From Paragyromitra xinjiangensis (lineage: Eukaryota; Ascomycota; Pezizomycetes; Pezizales; Discinaceae): a stretch of 64,000 nt of DNA. This document shows, piece after piece, positions 45,379 through 56,786 of the stretch; within the stretch, counting starts at the first letter, position 1; the number at the start of each line of letters is the position of its first letter. The stretch is from assembly GCA_038503065.1 (NCBI GenBank), contig JBCAMK010000011.1, positions 1,984,001-2,048,000 on the forward strand, given 5' to 3'. Below the pieces are notes generated by a model, which was not told the origin of the DNA, did no database searches, and saw only the letters and a list, made by a program, of their open reading frames with translations. Both the position numbers and the translations under genes were made by a program.

Positions 45379-46662
45379 ATGGCCGCTTTCGCCCCCCCCA
45401 CTTCCTCCACCGTCTCCGCCGCTCACGGTCGCGCCACTACTTCCCCGCCTGAGCCATCCCCTACCTCCCCCGTCCGCCGCACCCGGACGGGCTCATTCAC
45501 ACAGTCCTTCCTCGACGCTAACCCACACTACGGTATCTGCGCTGCCACCGGAGATGCTCTCGCTTCTGCCCCCTCGCTGAAAGACCTCCGACGGAACTCT
45601 CTCGGATCGGCCAGTAGTGGTAGTCGCAGCCGGAGCGCCGCACAAAGGAGAGGAAGCAGCGTTTCCGCCGCCAGCCCCGCGATTGAGAGTGGCAGAACCG
45701 GAGGACAGTTCCCGATCCACGAAGAAGGAGATACGCGGGAAGCCGTAAGACAGCCCGCTGTAGTCGACTCACTAGTCACCGCCGGTGAAAAAGACGAAGC
45801 CGCAGAAAGGGGTGATGACAGGAGTGTCCACGATGAAGACCACTCACAACCACACTGGTGGGCTGTAACAAAAAGCGGACTCCACGCATTCTGGAAATGG
45901 TTCCTCACACCAATAGTATGTCCTAACCCCCACTCCATACAATCCCTACTAACAACCCAGGGGTTCTTCATCACAATCTACATGCTCAACGTCGTCGCCT
46001 GGGGCGGCATGCTCTTCCTCCTCCTGTGTAACGCTGCACCAGCAATGTGTGTTCCAAGCTGCGGCGACATCAACTCTCCCCGTCGTAAATGGATCGAAAT
46101 CGACTCTCAAATCCTTAACGCTCTCTTCTGCGTCACCGGCTTCGGGCTCATCCCGTGGCGCTTCCGCGATCTATACTACCTCCTTAAGTGGCGTGTTGGC
46201 GGGAGTAAAACCGCGTTGGAGAAACTCGAGGGACTGCATCAGAATTGGTTTAGGGGGCCGAGAGATGATGACGGTGCTGGGGTGGAGAGGGGACGGTTGA
46301 CGGAGGGGGAGGAGACGTTGGGTGCTGAGACGGAAACGGGGGTGAGGGCTCCGGTTACTAAGAGTTGGAAGATGGACTTTGTTGTGTGGTTGTATGTGTG
46401 GAATACGTTCTTGCAGGCCGTGCTGAGTGGGTTTATGTGGGGGATGAATAGGTATAATCGGCCGAGTTGGAGTACGGGGTTGTTTGTGGCGTTGGCGTGT
46501 ATTGTTGCTGGTATGGCTGGGGGGATGGTGTGGTGGGAGGGGAGGAAGGTGAAGAGGATTGAAGGGGAGCATAAAGATGAAGAGACCGAGGAGAAGAAGA
46601 GCGGGGAGACTGAAGAGAGGGGTGGGGAGGGCGATGGGAGTGTTGTGGAGAAAACGGTATAG
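45379..46662 (+). CDS. DUF2985 membrane protein
   Basis: Intronless frame of 427 residues. Residues 1-150 are disordered and Ser/Pro/Arg-rich with GSFTQSFLDANPHYGICAAT, typical of the family's N-terminus. Then come HWWAVTKSGLHAFWKWFLTP, a membrane segment (GFFITIYMLNVVAWGGMLFL), the DUF2985 core 'WIEIDSQILNALFCVTGFGL' followed by IPWRFRDLYYLLKWR (about 240-270), a second pair of membrane segments (VWLYVWNTFLQAVLSGFMWG and LFVALACIVAGMAGGMVWW) and an acidic/lysine-rich tail. Four membrane spans are expected. The molecular role of DUF2985 proteins is unknown. The start lies behind a pyrimidine-rich leader. Confidence 0.85.
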   Translation: MAAFAPPTSSTVSAAHGRATTSPPEPSPTSPVRRTRTGSFTQSFLDANPHYGICAATGDALASAPSLKDLRRNSLGSASSGSRSRSAAQRRGSSVSAASPAIESGRTGGQFPIHEEGDTREAVRQPAVVDSLVTAGEKDEAAERGDDRSVHDEDHSQPHWWAVTKSGLHAFWKWFLTPIVCPNPHSIQSLLTTQGFFITIYMLNVVAWGGMLFLLLCNAAPAMCVPSCGDINSPRRKWIEIDSQILNALFCVTGFGLIPWRFRDLYYLLKWRVGGSKTALEKLEGLHQNWFRGPRDDDGAGVERGRLTEGEETLGAETETGVRAPVTKSWKMDFVVWLYVWNTFLQAVLSGFMWGMNRYNRPSWSTGLFVALACIVAGMAGGMVWWEGRKVKRIEGEHKDEETEEKKSGETEERGGEGDGSVVEKTV

Positions 46663-47389
46663 CTTGATGATCTTTAACTGTGGTTTCTTGCGTTCTGATC
46701 TGACGCTCTTTTGTGGCTTTTTTTATTTTTGTAATGATACCTTTGCGACTTACATACACGCTGGTGGTTAGGGAATGGATTTCCTTTTATGCGAGGTGGA
46801 CTACATCCCATTTGGTACACTGTTTTCTTGTTCTTATTTGCAGGGGTTTCTTTTCGCTCTTTAATTTTGTTTGATTGTTTGGATGAGTTATGGATTCTTT
46901 GGATTGTATTTTTAATGATTATGCTGGGTAAACGGTAATCGAATAATAGACCCAAAAGTGAAGATTAAAAAGTGAATTAGTTGAAAATTTAACAGGAAAT
47001 CGGATAAAGAAATGTCTGGTCGACCGTTCATCCAAATAAGGAAAAGAAAAGATAACGTGGAAATAACATCAACTAGCTCTTCGTCTCGAGTCATCTACAA
47101 TCATAAGTAATCACTCGTCACTCGCCTCTAACCCACCGCTTAGGTGCACGTTCCCATGGACACTTTATACATAAGAGGACTCAAAAACAGGACTTCCTCC
47201 GTTACACCAAAAAGCACGTTTTCGCCATCCCATCAACACCCAGTACATACATATAGGAAAGGAAAGGAAAGGATTCAGAGACAGGACTGGCTGGAACTAA
47301 CCAAACGCCAAACTCCACTAAGATCTACATACATTTTCGCGTTCTGGATATTGCGCAACGTTTATATCACTCATACTGTAAGGTTGTCG
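46663..47389. other. Convergent intergenic region, nothing seen
   Basis: Lies between the 3' ends of the DUF2985 gene and the large ankyrin gene. T-rich after 46663, as expected for 3' UTR sequence. Confidence 0.5.
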
Positions 47390-50300
47390 TTAGCAAATGC
47401 TCGGAGCCTCAGAGCCTTGGTGAATGTGATATTCTAAGACTTGCAAGTGTATTCGTATCTCACCTCGGTCATCAGTGTGCTGTTTGGGGTCTTCTCGGTC
47501 CTCCAGCAACTCTGCTACTTCCTCTTTCAATCTCCACCTTGCTATATCCAACGCGCTTTGTTCATTTTTGTTTCTCGTCATAACATCAGCTCCCCGTTCC
47601 AGTAGCAACTGCACCGTCGCTCTATTCCCGTTATATGCCGCATCGTGTAGTGGTGTGTTTCCCCTATAATCTTTCGCTATGATGTTGGCCTTTCGATCTA
47701 GTAGTAGCCGCACTATGGGTTCGCGTCCTGCATATGCTGCCCGGTGTAGCGGAGTGCACTGAGTTTTGCTTTCCGCCATAATATTAGCTCCCCAATCGAG
47801 TAGTAGCTGCACCGTCGCTCTATGTCCGTTATATGCTGCATCATGTAGCGGCGTGTCTCCTCTATAGTCTCTTGCCATCATATTGGCTCTTTGATCTAAG
47901 AGTAGCCCCACTATCTGTTCGCGTCCTGCGTATGCCGCCCGATGTAACGGAGTGCGCTCGGCGTTGTTTTCCGCCATAATATCAGCTTTCCGGTCCAGTA
48001 GTAGTTGCACCGTCCCTTCGTGTCCGTTATATGCCGCAACGTGTAGCGGCGTGTCTCCATCGCAGTCTCTCGCCATTATATCAGCCTTTCGATCCAGTAG
48101 CAGCCGTAGTATCGCCTCATGTCCCATGGATGCCGCTCGATGTAGCGGTGTACCTCCGCCGTCGTTTTCTTCCATGGTATTAGCCCCCCGATCTAGTAGC
48201 AGCCGTACCACCGCTTCGTGTCCTGCAGATGTCGCCCTATGTAGAGGCGTGTCTCCACCACTGTCTTTCGCTAGGACATCAGCTCCTTGATCCAGCAGTA
48301 GTCGTGCTATCGTTTCGTGTCCCGCGTATGCTGCCTGGTGTAGCGGGGTACTTTTCCCAGTAACGGTTTCCACTGCGATACCAGCTCTCCGCTTCAGTAG
48401 CAGTCGAACTATCACTTCGTGTCCCGCCGATGCCGCTCGATGTAGTGGCGTGTCTCCATCGCTGTTTCCCGCCCGGACATCAGCCCCCCGCTCCAGTAAC
48501 AACTGCACTATCACTTCATGTCCCATAGATGCCGCCCTGTGCAGCGGTGTGTCTCCGCTACTGTCTTTCGCCAGGACATCAGCCCCTCGATCCAGTAGCA
48601 ACAACACAATCGCTTCGTGTCCCACCTCAGCTGCCTGATATAGTGCTGTCCTCATCTTGTTGTCCTCCGCCTTAATATCCGCCCCTCTATCCAGCAGAAT
48701 TTCAAGCATTGACAACGATCCGTTAATTGCGGCAAAATGTAATGGCGTATTTCCAAGCTTATCCTTCATTTGGATATCAGCTTTATTGCTAAGTAACCGT
48801 TCTAAACCCACTACCGATCCCTTCCATACCGACCAATGTACTGGAGTTCGAAGGTACTCGGTGTCTGGAATATCTATATTCTCCGGCTCCAACAGCAATA
48901 CATTCACCGCCGCATCTGATCCTTTCCGAGAAGATTCACGGAGAAGTTTGCTGGCTTCACCACTGAGGTCCTCGGCGCCGTGGAATGATAGGAGATTCAC
49001 CACAGCCCCAACATGGTTCTTGATAGCCAAGTCGAGGGGGGTCTGTCCCTCCTTGTCGCGAATATCGACCATTAGTCCCTCGCATAGCAGGAGAGTCTGT
49101 ACGGCCGAGGTGTGGCCTTTTTCCGAAGCGTAGTGTAAGGGTGTTCGACCGTGGTAATCTTGGATGTTTGGATTTGCACCTCTCTTGATCAATTGTTCAA
49201 CAACTACTGCATGACCAGCGATACATGCCAAAATCAGAGATGTCCTGGAATTTCTTCCGCAACTGTTAACATCAACTCCACCCTCCAGTAGCTTTTCCAC
49301 GAGAAAATTTCTCCCGTCCGTTGCTGCTTGCTGTAGTTGTGCTTCCTTCGTCATTTTGGGTTGGAACTCCACTAGGTTTGTTGTTTTCCACTTCTCTAGG
49401 GTCGTTTCTGGTATTTCGCCGAAGACTTCTGTCATGCACCTGCTCACCAGCCCGAGTGTATCTGAAAATCTCGTAGGGTAGTTCTCGTTTCGCGCCTCGG
49501 CGGCAATGAAGGTAAAGACGCTTTCACAGAATAGGGAAATCCTTGTATCTGCTTCTTTGATATATTCATCAGGGGAAGAAATGTTCTCGCATACACGACG
49601 GAGGTTCGAATAGATCTCTCCGGCCTTCTTCCAGTCTCTCCAGCTTTTGTAGATGTTCGCAGTGGTTTCAGCGCAGTAGAAAAGCCATAGGAGAAACCGC
49701 TCAGCTTGTTCTAATCGTCCCTGTTCCGTATGTTTATTTGCCGCTTCGACTATATCGGTGAATAGTTTTTCCGTATCGCCAGGGCCAACGGGAAGCCCGC
49801 CATGCCGACCTAAAGCGGGTACGATGCTCATGTAGGCCTCTTCGGTATTCACCAGATTTGTCTGTTCCACGACTTTAACTAATTCGGCCAAATCCGGGCA
49901 GTCCAATCCAAACGAGTATTTTACTCCCTTATCGCTTTCTCGAGGATGCACTTCCCCCGTCATTGTCACGTGCGCACTGATGCTCGACATGAACTCTGCA
50001 AAGATGACTTGGCCGCACACCTTCTCCAGCGCAGTGTTTGTGATGACTCCTAGAACTGGGGTCTTGGGTGACGAATTAAGGCCTCCGATAACCAGGTCAC
50101 ATTTTTTGCCCTCTCCGTGGGCGAATTCTTGGACATTTTCGACTCTCACATGGCGGGTTTGTCGAACTATCCAACACTCATAGTTCATTCTTGCTAATTC
50201 ATCGTATGGACCAAGGACTCGTAGGATCGTTTTGCCGCTCGGTGGAGTTTCTTCGTCTCTTTGCCAATCGCCGTTCCTCTCATGACAGGGAGGTCCCTCA

Positions 50301-52177
50301 CCTCCAACACACGGTTCTTGATCTTTAAAATGTAGCATCCACAATCCAAGAACAGCCTCGACTTCACTCTCCATAGCCCGCCAAGGACCCCAAGACCCAT
50401 TAAGAAGCCTACTTCTTTTCAAAGTCAAAGTGATTTCTCCAACATGATATTCTTTGTTAACCCCAACTTCCACAGCCATTTTCCATTCGAATCTATCCAG
50501 TGTTGACCAGTCCCTTTCGGACGTAAAATACCCGCCTGAGTGCAGGAAGTTCATGCTAGCTGCTATCGCTTCAGTGGTCGATTTAACGGTGCTTTGCCAA
50601 TGGCCTGGCCATTTCGAGAGTGTAGCTAGCCGGCGCCTGGCGGCCATAACACTCGCAGCAAGGCCGTAGGAAGAAGGAGGTTGATCGAGTCCCCAAGTAA
50701 TCACACTCCAATGGTCACAACGTTTAATATCTCGTGCCATCCATTCCAATTCATATCCATTTTCGATTTTTTTAGTGGGGGGCTCAAAGAGGAGGTTTCT
50801 CCGAACCCATACTCTCAGGATAGTCATGCATAATGTCGCTCCAAGTTGCGCCACAGTGACCGACCAATGCAGTCCTCTTAATCCCAAAAACTGAATAACG
50901 AATCCAGAGAAACTTATAAGTACTGCGAAGGCTGCGAATTCTTCCTGCTTTCTCTCCTTCGACCTACACGCCCGAAGAATGTACTGAGGGTTCCACCGAT
51001 GGGAACGTCCGAAGGCACCCTGGACCACATGGAGACCAGGTCCGAGTACCCGGCGAACCAACGAACTGAGAAACCGACATGCCCTTCCAAAGACTGGATC
51101 CCCATGTTTTCCATAGCAGGTTTTTATCTTGGTTTTGAAAGCCTCCCATCGTGCCTCCCCGCCGCATATATTTATTAAGAATGGTCTGAAAACTGGGATA
51201 CTCGGTTTATCACCAAAAGGGAAAATCGCGTAAGAATCGAGGAGCTTGCCTCCTAGATCGCCCTTTTGAAGCCAGGCTACTCGAACTCTCGCTCCTTGCT
51301 GTTCCTTAATTTTCCACCAATGCTGGACGGTACTCCGCTCGATAACGTGAGAACATAAAAACATTCCTATCACCAGTGTCACAGTGCCGCAAGCCATTAA
51401 AGGGGCGTAAAAAGTCGCTTCATAGCCCTGCCTCTGGAACCTCGAGTTCCAAGACGACAGGAAACCGTCGAACATAGCATATACTATCACTCCGGATTGT
51501 AACATAATCCCAAATAGCGCAACACACCACAATTCAAGACTCGACACTAAATGTGATCCAGTATTCAAGGTGAGATTCGGTGCGTCTTTGATATCTCTCA
51601 CAAGCTGGTCCGGGTGACTTGATGCTAGCTCCAAAAGACTGTCGCCGTTGGAGAGGGATCTCGCTGACTTTGAATCGTATATCCCAACATCATCTTCCCA
51701 TTTCCGCAGTAGGATGGAATTCTCAGATTCATCCAATCCATCAGGGACAACATAAACTAATTCAATGATTGGCGATTTCCCTCGTTCTCTGACCACCCTT
51801 CCATCCCAGTACTCATAAATATCGCCAGACGTTGATGACATCAATTCAACCTCGGCGGCAGCACGGCCCTCTCCAGCACGACCAATAGTAGCCGCCATCG
51901 CTTTCGAGCCACCCACACGTATTGCTCCGACTACGGCTGTGATGACGCCCAAAGGGGCGACAGCGAAGATAATGCTATCAGTGATACCGTTCGACTGCAT
52001 CATGAACTGTTGTGTAACTCGCTCACCGAGCAAAGTCAAGATTGGTCCTAGATTGGAGATGATGTTGTTTGAGAGCTCATCCCCGATGCTGCTGGCGCGT
52101 ACCGATGGGATATAAGCTGCCAAGAAGGATGCACGGAAGAAACTTGGAGATACTGAGAATCGCGGCGTTGAGACCAT
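47390..52177 (-). CDS. Large membrane-anchored ankyrin-repeat protein
   Basis: A single uninterrupted frame. The first ATG in frame (52175-52177, MVSTPRFSVSPSFF) gives 1595 residues; a longer frame upstream starts only at TTG, so an extra 5' exon is possible. Parts: N-terminal region with VTQQFMMQSNGITDSIIFAV and PLGVITAVVGAIRVGG (a fungus-specific module often found in front of repeats); several further hydrophobic segments (LWCVALFGIMLQSGVIVYAM, PLMACGTVTLVIGMFLC, FAVLISFSGFVIQFLGLRG, VAQLGATLCMTILRVWV); a long central region without known domains; and about 17 ankyrin repeats from about residue 940 (TPLHRAASMGHEAI..LLLDRGAD). No Walker motifs, so it is not a NACHT protein. It is likely a membrane-attached scaffold or receptor. 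Repeats near the C-terminus follow a two-repeat (66-residue) duplication pattern. Confidence 0.85.
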   Translation of the reverse strand: MVSTPRFSVSPSFFRASFLAAYIPSVRASSIGDELSNNIISNLGPILTLLGERVTQQFMMQSNGITDSIIFAVAPLGVITAVVGAIRVGGSKAMAATIGRAGEGRAAAEVELMSSTSGDIYEYWDGRVVRERGKSPIIELVYVVPDGLDESENSILLRKWEDDVGIYDSKSARSLSNGDSLLELASSHPDQLVRDIKDAPNLTLNTGSHLVSSLELWCVALFGIMLQSGVIVYAMFDGFLSSWNSRFQRQGYEATFYAPLMACGTVTLVIGMFLCSHVIERSTVQHWWKIKEQQGARVRVAWLQKGDLGGKLLDSYAIFPFGDKPSIPVFRPFLINICGGEARWEAFKTKIKTCYGKHGDPVFGRACRFLSSLVRRVLGPGLHVVQGAFGRSHRWNPQYILRACRSKERKQEEFAAFAVLISFSGFVIQFLGLRGLHWSVTVAQLGATLCMTILRVWVRRNLLFEPPTKKIENGYELEWMARDIKRCDHWSVITWGLDQPPSSYGLAASVMAARRRLATLSKWPGHWQSTVKSTTEAIAASMNFLHSGGYFTSERDWSTLDRFEWKMAVEVGVNKEYHVGEITLTLKRSRLLNGSWGPWRAMESEVEAVLGLWMLHFKDQEPCVGGEGPPCHERNGDWQRDEETPPSGKTILRVLGPYDELARMNYECWIVRQTRHVRVENVQEFAHGEGKKCDLVIGGLNSSPKTPVLGVITNTALEKVCGQVIFAEFMSSISAHVTMTGEVHPRESDKGVKYSFGLDCPDLAELVKVVEQTNLVNTEEAYMSIVPALGRHGGLPVGPGDTEKLFTDIVEAANKHTEQGRLEQAERFLLWLFYCAETTANIYKSWRDWKKAGEIYSNLRRVCENISSPDEYIKEADTRISLFCESVFTFIAAEARNENYPTRFSDTLGLVSRCMTEVFGEIPETTLEKWKTTNLVEFQPKMTKEAQLQQAATDGRNFLVEKLLEGGVDVNSCGRNSRTSLILACIAGHAVVVEQLIKRGANPNIQDYHGRTPLHYASEKGHTSAVQTLLLCEGLMVDIRDKEGQTPLDLAIKNHVGAVVNLLSFHGAEDLSGEASKLLRESSRKGSDAAVNVLLLEPENIDIPDTEYLRTPVHWSVWKGSVVGLERLLSNKADIQMKDKLGNTPLHFAAINGSLSMLEILLDRGADIKAEDNKMRTALYQAAEVGHEAIVLLLLDRGADVLAKDSSGDTPLHRAASMGHEVIVQLLLERGADVRAGNSDGDTPLHRAASAGHEVIVRLLLKRRAGIAVETVTGKSTPLHQAAYAGHETIARLLLDQGADVLAKDSGGDTPLHRATSAGHEAVVRLLLDRGANTMEENDGGGTPLHRAASMGHEAILRLLLDRKADIMARDCDGDTPLHVAAYNGHEGTVQLLLDRKADIMAENNAERTPLHRAAYAGREQIVGLLLDQRANMMARDYRGDTPLHDAAYNGHRATVQLLLDWGANIMAESKTQCTPLHRAAYAGREPIVRLLLDRKANIIAKDYRGNTPLHDAAYNGNRATVQLLLERGADVMTRNKNEQSALDIARWRLKEEVAELLEDREDPKQHTDDRGEIRIHLQVLEYHIHQGSEAPSIC

Positions 52178-55100
52178 ATCCTTTGTACTGAATCTGGATT
52201 GGCGATAGGGTTTGCTGTTTGGTGGTCCCAAAGGCGAAGGTTTGAAGAAAACATGGTATAGGGAGGTAAGGCTCCCTAGATGTGTCCCAGAACCGTTAGT
52301 TTTCTTCGTAAGTGTTGAAGCGCTTGGGCATGAACATACAAATGTAGTAGGTATCCTCTACTTCCACCATTAGGATAGACCTTCTATTTCGTATTCCCGT
52401 TGAAAGCTGCATTTGGGATAACGAAACCGCGCTATAAAGCGGGTCTCCGAAGACGCCAAAATCTTAGTATGTGTTTTAGTATGCATCAACTAGAAGGAAA
52501 CAGTTCAGGGAGGATGGCTATTACCGGCTTTACTCACCTCTGAGACTTCGGTAAAAGATAGTCGTCGGTAACCTTAGCAGCAGTAGCGGGTGATTGTAGG
52601 GGGTCGAGGGCAGCTGCACGGGTCTTGGGTCGTTGAAGTTGAGTGAACTGAGAGATCTAGGCATACACATTAGTACGGAAAAGAATCACCGACAATGTGG
52701 GAACTCGTACATTCTTCCCTCTACTCTCGAAGCCTAGAAAACCACAGACTGCTGAGAATTATAGCAATAGATATGAATCAAGAGAAATGAAAACAGAAGA
52801 AAACCTCACAAGACATATGCGCATCAAGCGCAGAGATACATAACACCATCACTATGCGAGCTGAAATAATTCACTTTGGGCCTCCGCATTACACGTCCCT
52901 TTGAGTGTATGGGTGAAGTTTATTGGTGTTGTTCCAGAGATAGTGAAGGTGCCCTGCGCTGCCAGCTAAGATCTAAACTTCTTGAGCCGTGCACACACGT
53001 GCCGAGGCGAAAAGAGTGCCTTGATTGAAGACAAACTCTTAGACTATTCAACGAATCGCAACTATCGCAACTTGTCGCTACTTCTTGAACCACTGGCAGT
53101 TACTATGACCTTAATGTCGTTGGTAATATTTATGCTAGCGGGAAAAGTATACCAAGCTCACCACCAGGGATGCTATGTGAAGTTTTCCCTCATTATTTCG
53201 CTACGAAATGAAAACGATCGGATACCAAATTCATCCCGATCCCAAAAATACAAATAAACCCGGCTATTTAAGGGGCTTTTCGCAGTAAAAATCGCTACCA
53301 ATTATTAGCAGTGACAGGCCTGGCTCGTGGAATCGCATTCCCTAAATGCCACCAAAATCTAGTAATGCCGATCAGCGCCATGTCTCTCCTGCTGGCTGCG
53401 AAACACGCCGAACCAATTGGCTCATTAATTCGCTCGGCTAAGCTCAACCAATTATAGAAGTCGTCTCAAGTGCACTTTTTACTACTCAAATCTTCCAGGA
53501 TATGGGAGAGCAAGCCAGTATCCACATCTGAAAAATAATACCCTGCGGTAACCAGCGACCAGAATCGCAACCCACTGTTTGGCTTCCCATCCGCAGCGCC
53601 AGGGAGTGATCCGTGCGATCCGGGAAGAGCAATCCCGCGCACCAAATCTCATTTTAGCGCCCGCTTCTCGGATATCCTGGGCATACGTAGATCCCTTAGG
53701 TGATGGTTCTGCCGTGCCAACACATCTGCGTCACGCGAGTGATATCTGATGTTCCAATGGGCATTTCTCCACTCACGCTGTCCCTCTCGGTACCCGATTA
53801 GGACCACTGGAACTTATAACAACTAATGCTTGGACATGCTGTGATTCTCCAGTTCCAGGTTTTCTGCCTCTGCGTCTTGTCACAATTGAAGAGGGCTGAA
53901 TGTCTCACCCTGAAACGGAAGATTTCCCGATCCTCAACCATTCACCTGATCCTGATATCGGTATCGAGGTAGGTATTTATGAGCTCGATACCGTAAAGTT
54001 TTGTAGCAACTAATTGGCCTAGACCAGACTGGGTTGAAATACTTTAATTGAAGTTCCCTTACTGGGCAAGCAAGTGACCAGCTAGGAAGAATACTCATCG
54101 AGGGCTTGGCACAAAAGCATGATTCAGCTAATGTTGGTACGCGAATCTCAACACATATCAAAGCATACCACATCCTCAACACAGATTTCAGGTGCCACAC
54201 AATCGAGCGTGCATTATTTCATAAGTCACCCACATCTAGCCTGTTGAACTATCGCTTATCTCCTCGGGATATATTCTTATATCTATGATACTCTCGCGTT
54301 ATGCTTTTTCCTCAATTCATCCGTCTGTATGATCTCGTTTCGTTGGCGTTTACTAACATATGCAATGAGCCCCACACCTGCTTAAGCTTATTAGGACGAG
54401 GGAGTATCACAATAATGACGCGCACGTACCGATAGTATAGCAATTGACATTGGTTGAAAGCCTACATATGGATAGGCTTTCCCCCTGCTGCCCCTTCTCA
54501 ATCCGAATATTAATCCCTACCGATCTCTACCAAGAGAGGCTATCACAAACTCTCCAATACCACCATAGATATGACATATGTGGCATCAAATAGCTAGCCC
54601 TACGATTCGTCTATACGCCAGCAGTTCCTAATGGCTCTTCACCTCGCCGAACACTAAAATAAACTCCATGCATGAACCCCCTGCACTACCCCAGTGACGT
54701 TTGTAAAATAAACTGCACTCACACATCACAAACCGTACATCCAGAAGAAAACTGCATGCTATGCAAACTCAGTCCATTTCACAAACGTCAACAAATGTGA
54801 ATACAAGCCATCCAGGTACCTCGGTCCCAATATCCCCCACCCGAAACTAACCCTATAACCTTAACACACGCAACTCAAAACCCATCGAGTGATGGTCAGT
54901 GGCTTTTTGATTCGGAATACCTTCCAACCGAGGCACCGAGACTATTCCGCGACCGAGATCTTGCTGTAAACATAGGATTTTAGGCAGAATATGGTATTTT
55001 AAGAGAAATGGTGTTTGCGGGGTGCAGAATGGAGAAGAGAAGAGTAGAGGAAGTAGAATACTCCAGGGTAAGGGCAAGGATTGTTTGCCAAGTACCGACC

Positions 55101-55409
55101 GGTAAAATACTACTATTACCCATGGCGAAGGTAATTAATTCTCAGACCCTGCAGAACAACTCTAAAGCCAATAACTCTATTATAACACCATCCAGGATTA
55201 TCAAGTAGAGTACCCATGGTACTGAACAAGGTATATGAGATGCATATCCACATAAACAATCCGCCCGCACCGATACTCCGAAATCTCGGTGAAATTATCC
55301 CCAAAGCTTCCTTCACCCAGCAGAACCAATTGATATAAAAACCTCCCATGATTACCCCGTGATTGGAGCCACCACGGCGCATCTCCGAGTTCACTAATCA
55401 GGTCTCGCG
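52178..55409. other. 3.2 kb intergenic, no gene seen
   Basis: Promoter region shared by the divergent ankyrin and GH43 genes. The scattered frames (for example 52982-53257) have no splice partners or domains. I found no inverted-repeat element of the type seen at 16-31 kb. Confidence 0.45.
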
Positions 55410-56553
55410 ATGCATATTCCTACTACCTCTCGTTCTATGCTCCTACTAGCCCTTGGTGTTCTACTCGCTGTTGTGCGTGCAGCGACGTTCACGAACCCGC
55501 TCAAGAATCCAAATGGGAGTGATCCGCATATTGTTTATACAGGTGGATACTACTACTTAGCGACAACGACATGGACGAATATCCAGATCACTCGCGCAAC
55601 CACACTAGGAGGGCTAAAAACCGCAACACCAACGACTGTATGGACAGACTCGACCACAAGCCGAGCTGGCAACTTCTGGGCTCCTGGTATATATTCCACC
55701 CACCTAACTATACACTCATCAAGAAAGCTACTAACAACACTAGAACTCCACTACATCGACAGCAAATGGTGGATCTACTACACCGCCGGCACCTCCGACT
55801 GCTGCGGTAACCAACGCCAACACGTCCTCGAAGGTGGCGCCACCCCTCTCTCAGGGTACGCCTACAAAGCTCGTCTCAGCGCCGAATGGGGCATCGATGG
55901 TACCATCCTCCGCTTCGGAACCCAGCTCTACCTCGTATGGTCTCGATTCTCCCCAGCAGGCCTGCAGAGTCTGTATATCGCGGCTATGTCGAACGCATAC
56001 ACGATTGGTACTCCGTATTTACTGTCTGAGCCAACTGCGAGCTGGGAGACGGTTGGTGGTGCGGTTAATGAGGGTCCGGCCGCGATGTATCATGGTGGGA
56101 AGACGTATTTGACGTTCTCGGCCAGTTATTGTTGGTCTACGAGTTATCAGTTGGGATTGTTGACGTATAAGGGTTCTGGGGATCCATTGCTGGCTGCAAG
56201 CTGGACAAAATCCGGACCAGTATTCAGTGGGGCCAATGGTAAAACTCCATCAATATCATTCTGGTCAACCTAGCTAATACCACTTAAGGGAATTTGGGGG
56301 CGGGTCATAACGGGTACGTTTCTTTGTGTAGAGTGTGGAGGTGAGAAGATGCTAATCTTGATGTAGGTTTTTCCAAAGCCCGGATGCTACCGAGATCTGG
56401 AACGTGTATCATGCTACTCAGGTATCTACTGGCGCTTGTGATGGAAATAGGTATACCATGGCCCAGAAGGTCAACTGGAACTCGGACGGCAGCCCCAACT
56501 TTGGAACACCACTCGCGTTGTCGACTACAATTACTGGACCGTCTGGAGAATAG
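55410..56553 (+). CDS. Secreted GH43 glycoside hydrolase (arabinanase/arabinofuranosidase type; 4 exons)
   Basis: Exons 55410-55686, 55744-56238, 56289-56313 and 56367-56553 sum to 984 nt (327 residues). A signal peptide (SMLLLALGVLLAVVRA) precedes a five-bladed beta-propeller. Visible GH43 marks are the start FTNPLKNPNGSDPHIVYTGG (catalytic base Asp in SDPHI), the WAPE motif restored by splicing intron 1, WWIYYTAG, the NEGPAAMY segment (candidate general acid Glu) and SPDATEIWNVYHA near the end. The architecture fits exo-1,5-alpha-arabinofuranosidases (GH43_26-like), acting on pectic arabinan outside the cell, but the subfamily is inference. Exon 3 is a 25-nt microexon that encodes part of a loop (NLGAGHNG). 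The gene ends 233 bp from the convergent acyl-CoA-binding gene. Confidence 0.9.
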
Positions 56554-56786
56554 AGATGAGGTGGGAGAGTGTCTGCCGGAGGTCTAGGATGTGTCAGTTT
56601 GGTAATGTACAATCACAGCAAAGCAATTCATACAGTTCAGTGTCCATCGAGTAGTAGTTTCAAGTATCGTCAGACACAGTCTTGCAACATCTATAAACTA
56701 CAAAAATTTAGCAAATTATAACATGACCACATCTCATTACGATAGATATCCCGCAAGCCAATGCAACACTCAAGTCTCTAACATCG

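Noticed and set aside
47475..49133. Plus-strand ORFs opposite the ankyrin array
   Set aside because: They are shadows of the repetitive minus-strand coding sequence.
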